DNA of 43,426 bases from Richelia intracellularis (GTDB lineage: Bacteria > Cyanobacteriota > Cyanobacteriia > Cyanobacteriales > Nostocaceae). The notes under the pieces are model-generated. The model worked only from the letters and a program-made list of their open reading frames with translations. It ran no database searches and was not told the origin of the DNA. The translations under genes were made by a program, and so were the position numbers. The DNA is taken from positions 1-43,426 of the forward strand of contig CBZS010000307.1 in the NCBI GenBank assembly GCA_000613065.1, read 5' to 3'. Positions 26,961 to 36,656 of this stretch are shown here, piece by piece (the first letter of the stretch is position 1; each line of letters starts with the position of its first letter).

Positions 26961-28469
26961 TTAATTGTTCAACAACTCTCCTGTCTGTCTCACATTAACC
27001 AAGGTATTTGCACACATAATCCCCGATGCAGCTACCGCAGGTACACCAATTCCTGGCATGGTGCTATCTCCTACGCGATACAATCCTTGTATTGGTGTGT
27101 GGGTACTGGGGAATTTTCCCTTACCTGCGGCAATACCTGGACCATAGGTTCCTTGATAACGTCGTAAATAGTGGGCATGGGTTAAGGGAGTACCAATTAA
27201 TTCTAGTACCACCCTTTGTCTAATATCGGGTATTACCCGTTCTAAAGCACGGTATAAATTTTCAGCTTTTGTCCGTTTCCTTTGCTCATATTCTGTATCC
27301 CTTTTCCATCCAGCATATGGTTCTAGGGTGTAAGTGTGTACCACATGGTGTCCTGATGGAGCGAGATTTGCATCCCAAACGCTAGGAATAGAAATCATGG
27401 AAGTATTTCCTGGTACGGTAATATCCTGTTGGTTATCATTAACTACCACATGATGACCGGTTAAATTTTCTAGTCCATCTGCCTTAATTCCTAAGTGTAA
27501 ATGCATAAAACTATCTACTGCGGGAGTCGCTAATGCTGCTATACGGCAAGATGAGGGTAAGTCTTGGGGATGTAGTAATTTGTTGTAGGTATCCCATATA
27601 GAGGCATTGGAAATAACTATGGGAGCTCTAAGTATTTCACCATTTTGCAATTTTACCCCCACAGTCTTACCAGACTTCACAATAATTTGCTCCACATGAC
27701 ATCCTAAACGTAATTTACCTCCCCACCTTTCTAATCCCCGCACTAAAGCCTGAATAATAGCTCCACTACCTCCCAATGGGTATTCTACCCCCACCCGAGA
27801 ACGTTCCCCCAACATAAAAGCGACTTCCGGAGCAATGGTTCCGTTGGGTTTCAATCCAGACAATAGAAAACATTCCAAGTCAATTAATTTTCTCACCCAA
27901 GGGTCATTAACAGTAGCATCCATTACACTACCCACAGAAGCTTTTACTAGGGGTAAATTAGGCAGCATTTGCAACAATGATGGTAAGTAGCGTCCCATAA
28001 GTAGGGGGATAACTTGCCAATCAGCCCTTAAAGCCAGGGAAGGAATACCTTTGATAGCTTGGTATAGGGGCAACAAACGTTGTTCAAAATGGTGGAACTC
28101 CTTTGCCCCTTGGGGGGTAATTTTGGCTAATTCTTGGTAATAGCGATCGCTACTGCTATAAACGGGGAAAGAAACCGTAGGAAAGTGATAATGTCCCAGG
28201 GGATCATAACGTACGGTGGTTAAAGATTCCCCTAATACATCTAATACCTGCTTCAAAGGATTGAGGCTATTAGATAAACCAGAATCACTACTTAAACCAC
28301 AATAAAATGAAGGACCAGAATCAAATTCAAATCCCCTTCGTCGAAAACTATGGGCTGCGCCACCAGCAAGATTATGGCTTTCACAAACTATCACCTGTTT
28401 ACCGTAACGAGCTAGCAGCCCAGCCGCAGTTAGTCCACCGATACCACTACCAATTACAATCACATCCAT
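26961..28469 (-). CDS. FAD-dependent CrtISO/phytoene desaturase-like oxidoreductase
   Basis: 502 residues, intact. The N-terminal dinucleotide-binding fold is VIVIGSGIGGLTAAGLLARY, followed by CESHNLAGGAAHSFRRRGFE. The C-terminal FAD motif is PIQGLYRVGDSTMPGIGVPA, both typical of the carotenoid isomerase/desaturase family. It could isomerise or desaturate a carotenoid, but cyanobacteria carry several paralogues (CrtH, CrtO and uncharacterised ones), and I cannot say which this is. The ATG immediately precedes the first strand, leaving no room for a longer N-terminus. It is divergent from the MlaF-like gene. Confidence 0.82.
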   Translation of the reverse strand: MDVIVIGSGIGGLTAAGLLARYGKQVIVCESHNLAGGAAHSFRRRGFEFDSGPSFYCGLSSDSGLSNSLNPLKQVLDVLGESLTTVRYDPLGHYHFPTVSFPVYSSSDRYYQELAKITPQGAKEFHHFEQRLLPLYQAIKGIPSLALRADWQVIPLLMGRYLPSLLQMLPNLPLVKASVGSVMDATVNDPWVRKLIDLECFLLSGLKPNGTIAPEVAFMLGERSRVGVEYPLGGSGAIIQALVRGLERWGGKLRLGCHVEQIIVKSGKTVGVKLQNGEILRAPIVISNASIWDTYNKLLHPQDLPSSCRIAALATPAVDSFMHLHLGIKADGLENLTGHHVVVNDNQQDITVPGNTSMISIPSVWDANLAPSGHHVVHTYTLEPYAGWKRDTEYEQRKRTKAENLYRALERVIPDIRQRVVLELIGTPLTHAHYLRRYQGTYGPGIAAGKGKFPSTHTPIQGLYRVGDSTMPGIGVPAVAASGIMCANTLVNVRQTGELLNN

Positions 28470-28523
28470 GGTTATTCTCTTGAGGGGAGCAGGGAACAGG
28501 GGGAAAATATTAATATCTAAATT

Positions 28524-28558
28524 TAAAATCTAAAATCTAAAATCTAAAATCTAAAATA
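28524..28558. repeat. Heptanucleotide tandem repeat before mlaF
   Basis: Four perfect TAAAATC units (28524-28551) and one TAAAATA, ending 2 bp before the ATG at 28561. Heterocystous cyanobacteria are known for short tandem repeats of 7 bp. Here the array fills the space where a ribosome-binding site would be. Confidence 0.85.
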
Positions 28559-28560
28559 GT

Positions 28561-29343
28561 ATGTCTGAACCAATAATTGAATTAAAAGGTATTTCTAAAA
28601 GTTTTGGTCATAACAAAGTATTAGATAATATTGATTTGCAAATTTATCGGGGGGAAGCACTGGGAATTATTGGTCCTAGCGGCACTGGAAAATCAACAAT
28701 CTTACGGATCATTGCGGGATTAATGGAACCCGATAGTGGTGAAGTATACATTGAAGGTATGAAACGAGAAGGTTTAATTGAAGATGGTGGAGATACAGTT
28801 GGTATTGGTATGGTATTCCAACAAGCTGCATTATTTGATTCCTTAACTGTAGAAGAAAACGTAGGCTTTTTACTATATCAACACTCTAGGTTACCGCGAG
28901 CGCGTGTTCGAGATCTAGTCAATGAGAAACTAGAGATGGTAGGTTTACCAGGAACAGGAGACCTCTATCCATCGGCACTTTCGGGAGGGATGAGAAAACG
29001 GGTAAGCTTTGCTAGGGCAATTATGTCTAATCCGGATAACCCCAAGCAAGGAACAGAAGTTTTACTATACGATGAACCTACTGCAGGTTTAGACCCTATT
29101 GCTTCTACAGTGATTGAAGATTTAATCCGTCATTTACAGTCTATTCAAGGAGCCTGTAGCACCTATGCTATTGTTACTCACCAAGATAGTACAATTCGCC
29201 GCACAGCCGATAGAATAGTATTTCTCTATCAAGGTATAGTGCAGTGGCAAGGACAGGTAAATGAAATCGACAGTACAAACCATGCTTTAATTCAACAATT
29301 TATGAGTGGGAATGTATCGGGACCAATTCAGGTGGTAGGTTAA
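28561..29343 (+). CDS. MlaF-like ABC transporter ATPase
   Basis: 260 residues, intact ATP-binding subunit of the Mla/TGD-type phospholipid or lipid transporter. Walker A is GPSGTGKST (38-46), the Q-loop lies in VFQQ (85-88), the signature LSGGMRKRV (140-148), Walker B VLLYDEP (167-173), and the switch His in VTHQDS. Neighbouring phrases (IEGMKREGLIED, LYPSALSGGM) fit the MlaF branch rather than nutrient importers. Its stop overlaps the next start (TAATG), so it is translationally coupled to the MlaD-like gene. No MlaE-type permease gene is adjacent; in cyanobacteria it is often elsewhere. A heptamer array replaces a normal ribosome-binding site. Confidence 0.9.
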   Translation: MSEPIIELKGISKSFGHNKVLDNIDLQIYRGEALGIIGPSGTGKSTILRIIAGLMEPDSGEVYIEGMKREGLIEDGGDTVGIGMVFQQAALFDSLTVEENVGFLLYQHSRLPRARVRDLVNEKLEMVGLPGTGDLYPSALSGGMRKRVSFARAIMSNPDNPKQGTEVLLYDEPTAGLDPIASTVIEDLIRHLQSIQGACSTYAIVTHQDSTIRRTADRIVFLYQGIVQWQGQVNEIDSTNHALIQQFMSGNVSGPIQVVG

Positions 29344-30803
29344 TGGCAGAAGAAGATAATAACAATCCAAGAAGAAAAATTCCCTTTGTCTCTGGCAGAA
29401 CTTTCAGGGAAGGTTCTGTGGGACTATTGCTATTGGTCGGATTCGCTGTATTGGGGGGAGCAATACTCTGGCTAAATCGTTTGGGTCCATCTGGTAAATC
29501 TTACAAGGCAATTGTGGAGTTCGCTAATGCTGGAGGAATGCAAAAGGGGGTGGTTGTCCGTTATCGTGGTGTGAAGGTGGGTAGAATTAATTCTATTCAA
29601 CCAGGACCTAATGCTGTGGACGTGGAAATCGAAATTTACCAGCCCGAACTAAAAATCCCTAAGGATGTTATTGTTGAAGCGAATCAGTCTGGGTTGATTA
29701 GTGAAAGTGTGATTGATATTACCCCCACAAAACCCCTTCCTCCTGATTTTAAGGCAGTTAATGCTTTAGACCCAAATTGCGATCGCAACCTGATAGTGTG
29801 TAATGGCTCTCGTCTCAAAGGTAGGATTGGTGTAAGTATGGACGAGTTAATCCGTACTACTAGTCGTTTAGCTACGGTATACACAGATCAACGCTTCTAT
29901 AGCAATGTTAATAATGCTTTAAAAAATACCTCTGTTGCAGCATCACAAATAGCTCAACTGAGTGGGGAACTTGCTAAGCTAACCAGAACTTCCCAACGCC
30001 AATTGGGTAGTTTTTCCACCGCAGCAACTTCTGTCTCCAAAGCTGCTGACAAAATTAGTGTGTCTAGCTCGGAAGCAGTTGATAAGTTAGGAAATACGGC
30101 AAACCAATTTGGTGCAACTGCTAAGGATATTAGTTTAACGATTAGCCAAGCCAATCAATTATTGAAAAATTTAGACGACTTGGTTGTTTCCAACCGCTCT
30201 TCTTTGGTCACAACTTTAAACAAAATTACAGCTACCAGTAATCAATTACGCGCTAATGTGGAGAGATTATCCCCTACCGTTAACCAATTAACCCAAGGAG
30301 AATTAATTCAAAATTTAGAAGCCCTTTTTGCAAATGCGGCTCAAGCTTCGGCTAATCTGAAAAATGTGACTACAAGCCTGAGCAATCCCAACAATTTACT
30401 TGTTTTACAAAAAACTTTAGATTCTGCTAGGGTAACCTTCGAAAATACTCAAAAGATTACCTCAGATTTAGATGCATTAACAGGTAATCCTGCCTTTCGT
30501 CAGAACTTAGAAAAGTTGGTTAATGGCTTAAGTAATTTAGTTTCTTCTACGCAGGAGGTGGAGCAAAAGGTAACGTTGGCCACAACCCTAGAGGAAGTAA
30601 AAACATCTGTAAATTATTCTACCAATGTTGCCAAAAAGAAGACTGAGAATCAGCCCCAGATTCAGTTAAAAATTCCTGACACAGTGTTGAAAAACGTTGA
30701 CAAAAAAACTCCTTTGATAAAGGATCAACTAACAGATAAATCGTCACAAGAACGTTTATTAATTAAATTGAGAGAATACAAACAAAAAAATAAGTTAAAA
30801 TAG
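29343..30803 (+). CDS. MlaD/MCE-domain lipid-transport protein
   Basis: 486 residues, intact. Residues 1-22 are a cytoplasmic lead, 25-45 one membrane span (VGLLLLVGFAVLGGAILWL), and 54-130 the MCE domain (YKAIVEFANAGGMQKGVVVR, YRGVKVGRINSIQ, VIVEANQSGLISESVIDITP). Residues about 155-420 are helical and Ser/Thr/Gln-rich, likely coiled coil, such as form the periplasmic tunnel or bridge of MCE assemblies. It should work with the MlaF-like ATPase (1-bp overlap) to move lipids between inner and outer membranes. Confidence 0.9.
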   Translation: MAEEDNNNPRRKIPFVSGRTFREGSVGLLLLVGFAVLGGAILWLNRLGPSGKSYKAIVEFANAGGMQKGVVVRYRGVKVGRINSIQPGPNAVDVEIEIYQPELKIPKDVIVEANQSGLISESVIDITPTKPLPPDFKAVNALDPNCDRNLIVCNGSRLKGRIGVSMDELIRTTSRLATVYTDQRFYSNVNNALKNTSVAASQIAQLSGELAKLTRTSQRQLGSFSTAATSVSKAADKISVSSSEAVDKLGNTANQFGATAKDISLTISQANQLLKNLDDLVVSNRSSLVTTLNKITATSNQLRANVERLSPTVNQLTQGELIQNLEALFANAAQASANLKNVTTSLSNPNNLLVLQKTLDSARVTFENTQKITSDLDALTGNPAFRQNLEKLVNGLSNLVSSTQEVEQKVTLATTLEEVKTSVNYSTNVAKKKTENQPQIQLKIPDTVLKNVDKKTPLIKDQLTDKSSQERLLIKLREYKQKNKLK

Positions 30804-30828
30804 GACAATGTATAGAACTAAATTAATT

Positions 30829-31695
30829 TTAGCGATCGCCTGATTTAATAGCAGCAATTATAGAAGAATAGTCTGCATACGCAAATGACATTTTCATCGC
30901 CATTTCTATAATTTGCTTAACACCTTCAATACTACGTACATTCAAATCTGCTGATTTTGCCTCTTCAATAAAGAAATCGGTATCCTTCAGTAAATGTTTT
31001 GTGGGAAAATTAGGATTATCGTAGTTATCATCCACCATCCTGGACAATTTTTTGTCAAAGGTGGGAGCGTAGAGGGCACTATCCCGCAAAATTTGCATAA
31101 ATAAGTCTACCTCTATCTCATGACGCTGGATAAAACCAAGGCTGAGAGCAAATGCTGTAGTCATGGAAGCAATCAACTGACTCATGGCTAATTTGAGAGC
31201 CGAAGCACTTCCTACCCTACCGACTAACACTGGTTCTGGTCCAAAATTCTTTAACAAATCTAAGTGACGGTAATATTGTTCCCGATAAGCACCTACCATC
31301 AAAATTAACTCACCAGCTTTTGCCTCTGGGATACTACCCAATACAGGAGCCTCTAAATACTCTCCTCCTGCAATCTCTACCGCATCTTGGATTTCTTTAC
31401 TTTCTGTGGGAGCAATAGTTCCCATTTGGATAATACTACGTCCTTGTACTGCGCCGGAAGAGCGATCTGAAAGTAAAACGCTGTAAATAGCTGCGGCATT
31501 GGTAAGCATAAGAATTACATAATCAGCCGCACGAATAGCTTGATAGGGTTTTGCTGCAATTTCCGCACCAGCAGCTTTTAATGGCTCCAATTTTTCTGGG
31601 GTGCGGTTATAAGCTATTACCGGAATATTTGCCGCTAATAGCCTTTGAGCCATCGGTTGTCCCATTAGTCCAGTCCCCAGAAATGCCACCTTCAT
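30829..31695 (-). CDS. NAD(P)-dependent beta-hydroxyacid dehydrogenase family protein
   Basis: 288 residues from the ATG at 31695; a TTG five codons upstream is in frame but the conserved N-terminus MKVAFLGTGLMGQPMAQRLL begins at the ATG. It has the Rossmann GxGxMG, ANIPVIAYNRTPEK, VILMLTNAAA, a substrate loop (YLEAPVLGSIPEAKAGEL) and the catalytic lysine in GSASALKLAMSQL. The usual Asn four residues after that Lys is replaced by Ser. Relatives reduce glyoxylate or succinic semialdehyde, or oxidise 3-hydroxyisobutyrate; the substrate is not evident. It is convergent with the MlaD-like gene, 25 bp between stops. Confidence 0.85.
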   Translation of the reverse strand: MKVAFLGTGLMGQPMAQRLLAANIPVIAYNRTPEKLEPLKAAGAEIAAKPYQAIRAADYVILMLTNAAAIYSVLLSDRSSGAVQGRSIIQMGTIAPTESKEIQDAVEIAGGEYLEAPVLGSIPEAKAGELILMVGAYREQYYRHLDLLKNFGPEPVLVGRVGSASALKLAMSQLIASMTTAFALSLGFIQRHEIEVDLFMQILRDSALYAPTFDKKLSRMVDDNYDNPNFPTKHLLKDTDFFIEEAKSADLNVRSIEGVKQIIEMAMKMSFAYADYSSIIAAIKSGDR

Positions 31696-31807
31696 TGTTG
31701 ATATTCCCAATGGTTGAGCGTTTACTGTTAATTGAAGTTTGTTTACTGCTGAGTCATAAATAAATTATTAGTTAATTAGTTAATCCCCAGCAGTCACCTG
31801 GAAAAAG

Positions 31808-31903
31808 TTATCCCCCTGCGGCGAAACTTACCATAATCATGACTGAAAGTAAAATTCCCGGAGTGAGTAACACAACTAGCATTAATAAGTCATGGGTATT
31901 CAT
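31808..31903 (-). CDS. Possible 31-residue single-span membrane peptide
   Basis: ATG at 31903 to TAA at 31808: MNTHDLLMLVVLLTPGILLS then VMIMVSFAAGG. One confident hydrophobic span with a short polar N-terminus has the build of the small thylakoid subunits of photosystems, cytochrome b6f or NDH, but it does not match any I can recall (PsbM, PsbT, PsaM, PetL, PetM, PetN). It lacks a clear Shine-Dalgarno sequence. It would be co-directional with the dehydrogenase gene 110 bp downstream. Confidence 0.4.
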   Translation of the reverse strand: MNTHDLLMLVVLLTPGILLSVMIMVSFAAGG

Positions 31904-32242
31904 AATTATTGATCTTTTATTTATTATTTTGGAACTGTAATTACTTTTATAACAATTTTAATGATCGCTGATACATGATATAAATAACTACCCTGAGAAC
32001 AAATTCCTTTTTTGCGTTAAGCAAAGGTATGCTACAAGGATTATCACGACCTGCAATTATATTATTTAAACTAATTTCTCCTACATATTCAACCACAAGT
32101 TTTAAACAAGAATAGTTCCATCCCTTCCCCTTTACGCTTTGTCTAAGCTCTAATCTAAAGTTTTGTGACTATGACTGCATTATATGATTCCTAAGGTCTG
32201 AATTATGTTACCTTCGGACTCTCAAAGTTATTTATGGAAAAT
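31904..32242. other. Non-coding spacer
   Basis: About 340 bp between the small peptide gene and the end of the methyltransferase gene. No gene, repeat or strong hairpin recognised. Confidence 0.4.
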
Positions 32243-33436
32243 TTAGGGTGAATCGGGAATAGTGAATCCTTGGAGTGGTTGAGAGATTTCAGTTTCTTGG
32301 AGTCCTTTGGTTTGCAGTAAAACTCCAAATCCTCCTAACCCCATGGGATCTAGTAATTGGTGTAGGGTGTCTCGGCGATGTAATAGTTGTGATATTGGTT
32401 GCTCTGTGTAGGACAATGAAGCTATACGTTGCCCTAATCCCAAAGCCATTAAAAATAAACCCTGTTGAGTAAAATCTATTTTTGTTAAACCGCAGCGATC
32501 GCCCCATTTTTCTAAGGCAGTAAAATCTACATGGGTAGTAATATCTTGTTTGCCAACATTGATGTAAGGGTTATTATGGCGTTGATGTTGCCAGTAACAT
32601 TGTAAGGTACCTTGCGATCGCATGGGGTTGTAGTAACGATGGGCAGGATAACCATAATCTATAGTTAACAAATAACCCCGTTGTAAGCGATCGCTGACTT
32701 TATTTAACCATTCTAAAGCAGCTAAGTTTACCTCACTTTGATATTCGTCAGAGTACTTCTCAACACTAATATCTACTAACTGGAAATATTCTTTTAGTTT
32801 AGGTGTGGATGGTTCTCCCGAAACTTCCACAAACAAGGATTGGGAGAATTTACTTTCCTCCCCTGTTGTTACAAATTCTTTGGTAGTAACATAAATTTCT
32901 TGCAGTTTACCCCCACGGATAGTAAATTGATGCACTGGCATGGCATCAACTAATTCATTGGAGAAAAAGCAACCAATAATGGAATTACTAGGTATAGTGT
33001 TTAAAGTCTGCCAAGTAACTGGAAACTCTGCTAACTTTTCCTGCTGGACTTGCGTTAAAGTTGGCGATCGCTCCACGATTATATAATCTAGGTAAGTGTA
33101 AAAATCTGGGTATTGTTGCTGGATATAGTTGAGGAGATCCACAGCTAAGTATCCTTGTCCCGCTCCCATTTCTACCAAGTTAAATGGTTGTGGTTTGCCC
33201 AAAATCTCCCACATTTGTACAAACTGTTCAGCTAGTAATTCACCGAAATCAGTACCTAAGTGTACAGAGGTGAAGAAATCCCCCTTTTTTCCAATATTTG
33301 CCGCTTGATTAGAATAATAACCGTGCAGGGGATGGTATAAGGCCAAATCCATGTATGTAGAAAAAGTAATGCGGTTTTCGGGACAAGTGGTAATCTGGTG
33401 AGCGATCGCTTCATATAAAGCTGGATTATAATCCAT
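32243..33436 (-). CDS. Class I SAM-dependent methyltransferase (MidA/NDUFAF7, DUF185)
   Basis: 397 residues from the ATG at 33436; an in-frame GTG at 33484 would add 16 residues, but family members start near MDYNPALYEAI. Key blocks: ITFSTYMDLALYHPLHGYYS, KKGDFFTSVHLGTDFGELLA, the SAM site VEMGAGQGYLAVDLL, NELVDAMPVHQF and LLTIDYGYPAHRYY. The mitochondrial relative methylates an arginine of a complex I subunit, so a role in NDH-1 assembly is an attractive guess for cyanobacteria. It lies just downstream of the MscS fragment on the same strand and was probably its operon partner. Two GCGATCGC sites lie within it. Confidence 0.88.
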   Translation of the reverse strand: MDYNPALYEAIAHQITTCPENRITFSTYMDLALYHPLHGYYSNQAANIGKKGDFFTSVHLGTDFGELLAEQFVQMWEILGKPQPFNLVEMGAGQGYLAVDLLNYIQQQYPDFYTYLDYIIVERSPTLTQVQQEKLAEFPVTWQTLNTIPSNSIIGCFFSNELVDAMPVHQFTIRGGKLQEIYVTTKEFVTTGEESKFSQSLFVEVSGEPSTPKLKEYFQLVDISVEKYSDEYQSEVNLAALEWLNKVSDRLQRGYLLTIDYGYPAHRYYNPMRSQGTLQCYWQHQRHNNPYINVGKQDITTHVDFTALEKWGDRCGLTKIDFTQQGLFLMALGLGQRIASLSYTEQPISQLLHRRDTLHQLLDPMGLGGFGVLLQTKGLQETEISQPLQGFTIPDSP

Positions 33437-33508
33437 AAAAATAGCTGTCAATAACCTGGTCAAATTTCTATCCAATTTAATCACGCAATGGTGCTGTATA
33501 GATGAGGT

Positions 33509-34857
33509 TTAGTTCTCTCTATTTATGGAGATACCGTTAAATTTTTGCGATAAATGTAACAAAGGTTGCTCTAATTGATGGGACAGCTTAATAGGTAAAT
33601 CACCAGAGCGGACATGTAAATATTGTTGGGGGAAAGGTATTTCAATCTGATATTTTTCCATTGAAGCAGCAATGAGAAAATATACTTCGCTTTTAATTGC
33701 GGGTTGATGACTAGGGTTATTAATCCAAACCAGAAGTTCAAAATTGAGGGCACTATCACCAAATCCTTGGAAAAATACCTGGAATGTAGGAGATTTTAAT
33801 ACATCTTTATGTGCATTAGCTGCATCCAACAGAGCCAATTTTACCTTTTCTATGTCTGAACCATAGGCAACTCCCACGGGAATATGAATCCGGGAAACTG
33901 GACTTTGGTGACTCCAGTTAATTACTTCCGTTTCTAGAAAACGGGAATTGGGAACAATGATAGATACCCGATATAAAGTAATAATTACTACACTTCTAGA
34001 TCCGATATGTTCTACATTCCCCATATACTGCCCGACTTCCACAAAGTCTCCTACTTGGATGGGACGTTCAAATAATAAAACGATGCCACTACCAAAGTTT
34101 TTGGCAATATCTTGAAAGCCAAAACCAATGCCCACACCCAAGGCTCTGGCAAGAATGGCTAGGGGACTCAAATCTACTCCCCAAACTTGCAGTAGAATTA
34201 CACTACCAATACCAATTAAGGCATATCGACAAATAACTGCGATCGCTTCTTGGATACCTAAACTAATTCGCAATACTGGCAGAACCCGAGAACGCAGTAA
34301 ATTTGTGGCTGCACCGGAGAGAATTATTAAACCCAAAAATAAACCAACTAGAATTAATATATCTACAACTGAATAAGTATTTTTTGTCACAGACTAAGTT
34401 ATATTAAATACTAACTTGTTGCGTAAATTGTAACTCCAATATCTAGTTATAGGGAAGATGTTAGTAATATATAGTACCGTCCCCACCCACAGTATGGTTC
34501 TGGCAATAATCAGAGTAGATTTGAGGAGAAAGTTTAATGTTTTGAGATGCTGCTCCCCAGATTATGTATGATCTCCTAGAATTTGAGAACATTGATGTTG
34601 GGTAATTCGCCACAACCTACCTAGAGTGAAATTGAGGAAACTTGCGATCGCTATAATGGCAATACTAAGTATAGAGGTATTGCGAATAAACTTAATATCT
34701 CTTTCTTCTTGTGCTTGATCCACCACATTGGACATGGTGTCAGCCCAGTTGGTGGCTAGTTGTTTGGGTGTAGTATTAGGCTGAAGTTCCCCCTGAGCAT
34801 ATGTACTAAACAGACCTTTAAGCTTTAACCTTCCAAGGCTTGAGGGTTTTTACACAA
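33509..34857 (-). pseudogene. MscS-type mechanosensitive channel, C-terminal part
   Basis: The long frame 34390-33509 (GTG, 293 codons) holds the pore and beta domains: TNLLRSRVLPVLRISLGIQE, SPLAILARALGVGIGFGFQD, IAKNFGSGIVLLFERPIQVG, SIIVPNSRFLETEVINWSHQ. The same frame runs upstream past a TAG (about 34400) with WVGTVLYITNIFPITRYWSY. It continues past a further stop (about 34565) with NTTPKQLATNWADTMSNVVD and LGRLWRI, family sequence up to about 34850. There the IS1634 element begins. The rest of the protein (signal and N-terminal domain) is on the other side, 36657-37082. Confidence 0.82.
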
Positions 34858-36655
34858 AAGAGCTGTACCCATGTTATAAAAGATTCCCTTAATATCTTGA
34901 GTGGAGTAATATGAGATAATTGTAGTCATGTATATAGAAGTATTCCTAACAGAAACTCTCCCCCAGCCGTTCTGCTTCGCGAGTCATACCGTGAGGACGG
35001 AAAAGTTCGTAAACGTACCCTTGCCAATGTTTCAAAACTGCCTTCGGAAACGGTAGATGATAAAAAAATTCTGCTTAAAGGAGGTAAAGCAGTAGAAGAT
35101 TTAGAAGAAATATTTAAAATTATTCGTAGCCGTCCTCATGGTCAAGTGGCGGCAACACTATCAAGCTTAATAAAATTAGGATTACATACCTTAATTGATA
35201 GTTAAAACAGCAGAATAAGAAGAATTGAGACTATGATAGTGGCGCTTATTGTCAAACCAGCTTCTAAATTAGCAATAGCAAGAGGGCTAGATGGAGAAAC
35301 TTTTTTCTCCAGTTTAGAGGAAGTTTTAGGATTAGAAGGAGCGGATGAGGATGAATTTTATTTGGCGATGGATTTTTTATTGGAACCCCAAGGTTAAATT
35401 GAAAATCATCTTGCCAAAGTTCATCTGAAGGAAGGATGTTTGGTTCTATATGACGTTAGTTCTACATATCTTAGAAGGAAAAGCTTGTCCGTTAGCAAAA
35501 TATGGTTATAACGGTGAGAAAAAACGTGGTAAATTACAAATAGTATTTGGGCTATTATGTAATGATAAAGGTTCTCCAATAGCAGTAGAAGTATTTGAGG
35601 GAAATACATCCGACCCAAAGACATTTACTAGTCAAATAGATAAAGTTAGCTCGAGATTTGGTATTAAGAGAGTAGTCTGGGTCGGAGACCGTGGAATGAT
35701 TACTCAAGCAAGGATTCGAGAAGACTAAAAAGATAAAGAAGGTTTAGACTGGATTAGGGCTTTAAGAGCGAGCGCCTCAAATAAAGAAATTAGTAGAACA
35801 ATCAGCTATTCAATTAGCTCTGTTTGATGAACGAAATTTAGCATCAATTAAAAGCGAAGATTATCCAGGTTAAAGATTAATAGCTTGTCTAAATCCTTTA
35901 TTGGCAGCAGAAAGAAAGAAAAATAGAGAAGAATTATTACAAGCAAGAGAAAAGGAATTAGATAAAATTGTTGCAGCAACTTCGAGAAAAGCTCGTCCAG
36001 TAAAAGGCGAGGATAATATTGGTGTAAGAGTAGGTAAATTTATTGATATAGAAGAGAACAGTTTTTCAGATCAGATAAATCATCAGTCAAAATTTGATGC
36101 AGAAACAGTATTAGATGGTTTATATATTATAATTAGTACATCTTTGTATCAAGAAACTTTATGTGCTACGGATACGGTAAAAGCCGATAAAAATCTCTCA
36201 CAAGTAGAACAAGCTTTCCGTAGTTATAAAACTGTTGATTTAAAAGTTCGTCCAATTTACCACTATACACCCGAACGTGTAAAAGCCCATATATTTCTAT
36301 GTCTGTTGTCTTATTATTATGTAGAATGGCATATGCGAGAAATTTTAGCTCTAATACTTTTTGATGAAGATGATTGGGAAGCAGCAGCAGCGAGAAAAGA
36401 GTCTGTTGTATCTCCTGCCAAAAAGACCGAAAAAGCTAAAAATAAATCGAACAAAAAGCGTACCTCAGATAATTTGCCCGTTCATAGCTTCCAAACTTTA
36501 TTGGATGATTTAGCTACAATTGTTAAAAATACAATTTCTACAACAATTGGTAGTAAATCCTTCGTTTTTGAGAAGATTAATCAGCCTACAGCTATACAAC
36601 AAAGAGCAATAGATTTACTCGGAATTAGCATGATTTGTACCCAGTAAGCTTGGAC
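34857..36655 (+). mobile_element. IS1634-family insertion sequence splitting an MscS gene
   Basis: About 1.8 kb between the two halves of the MscS-type gene. Coding content defines it; exact ends are uncertain because I found no clean inverted repeats or target duplication. A shared TGTACCCA at about 34864 and 36638 is in direct, not inverted, orientation. Confidence 0.65.
34928..36647 (+). pseudogene. IS1634-family transposase, broken
   Basis: In order: MYIEV then (shifted) PNRNSPPAVLLRESY, REDGKVRKRTLANVSKLPSE, GQVAATLSSLIKLGLHTLID, PASKLAIARGLDGETFFSSL, a TAA where the frame should continue at 35396. Then YDVSSTYLEGKACPLAKYGY, VEVFEGNTSDPKTF, VVWVGDRGMITQARI (DDE region), stops around 35726-35870, and a long last part 35901-36647 (DNIGVRVGKFIDIEENSF, SQVEQAFRSYKTVDLKVRPI, RVKAHIFLCLLSYYYVEWHM). 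At least four stops or shifts. It is a different IS1634 subgroup from the DUF4277 copy at 22309. Confidence 0.82.
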
Positions 36656-36656
36656 T

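Noticed and set aside
28524-28558. Tandem units as a CRISPR array
   Set aside because: Units are 7 bp with no spacers and no cas genes occur in the window. It is a simple heptamer repeat.
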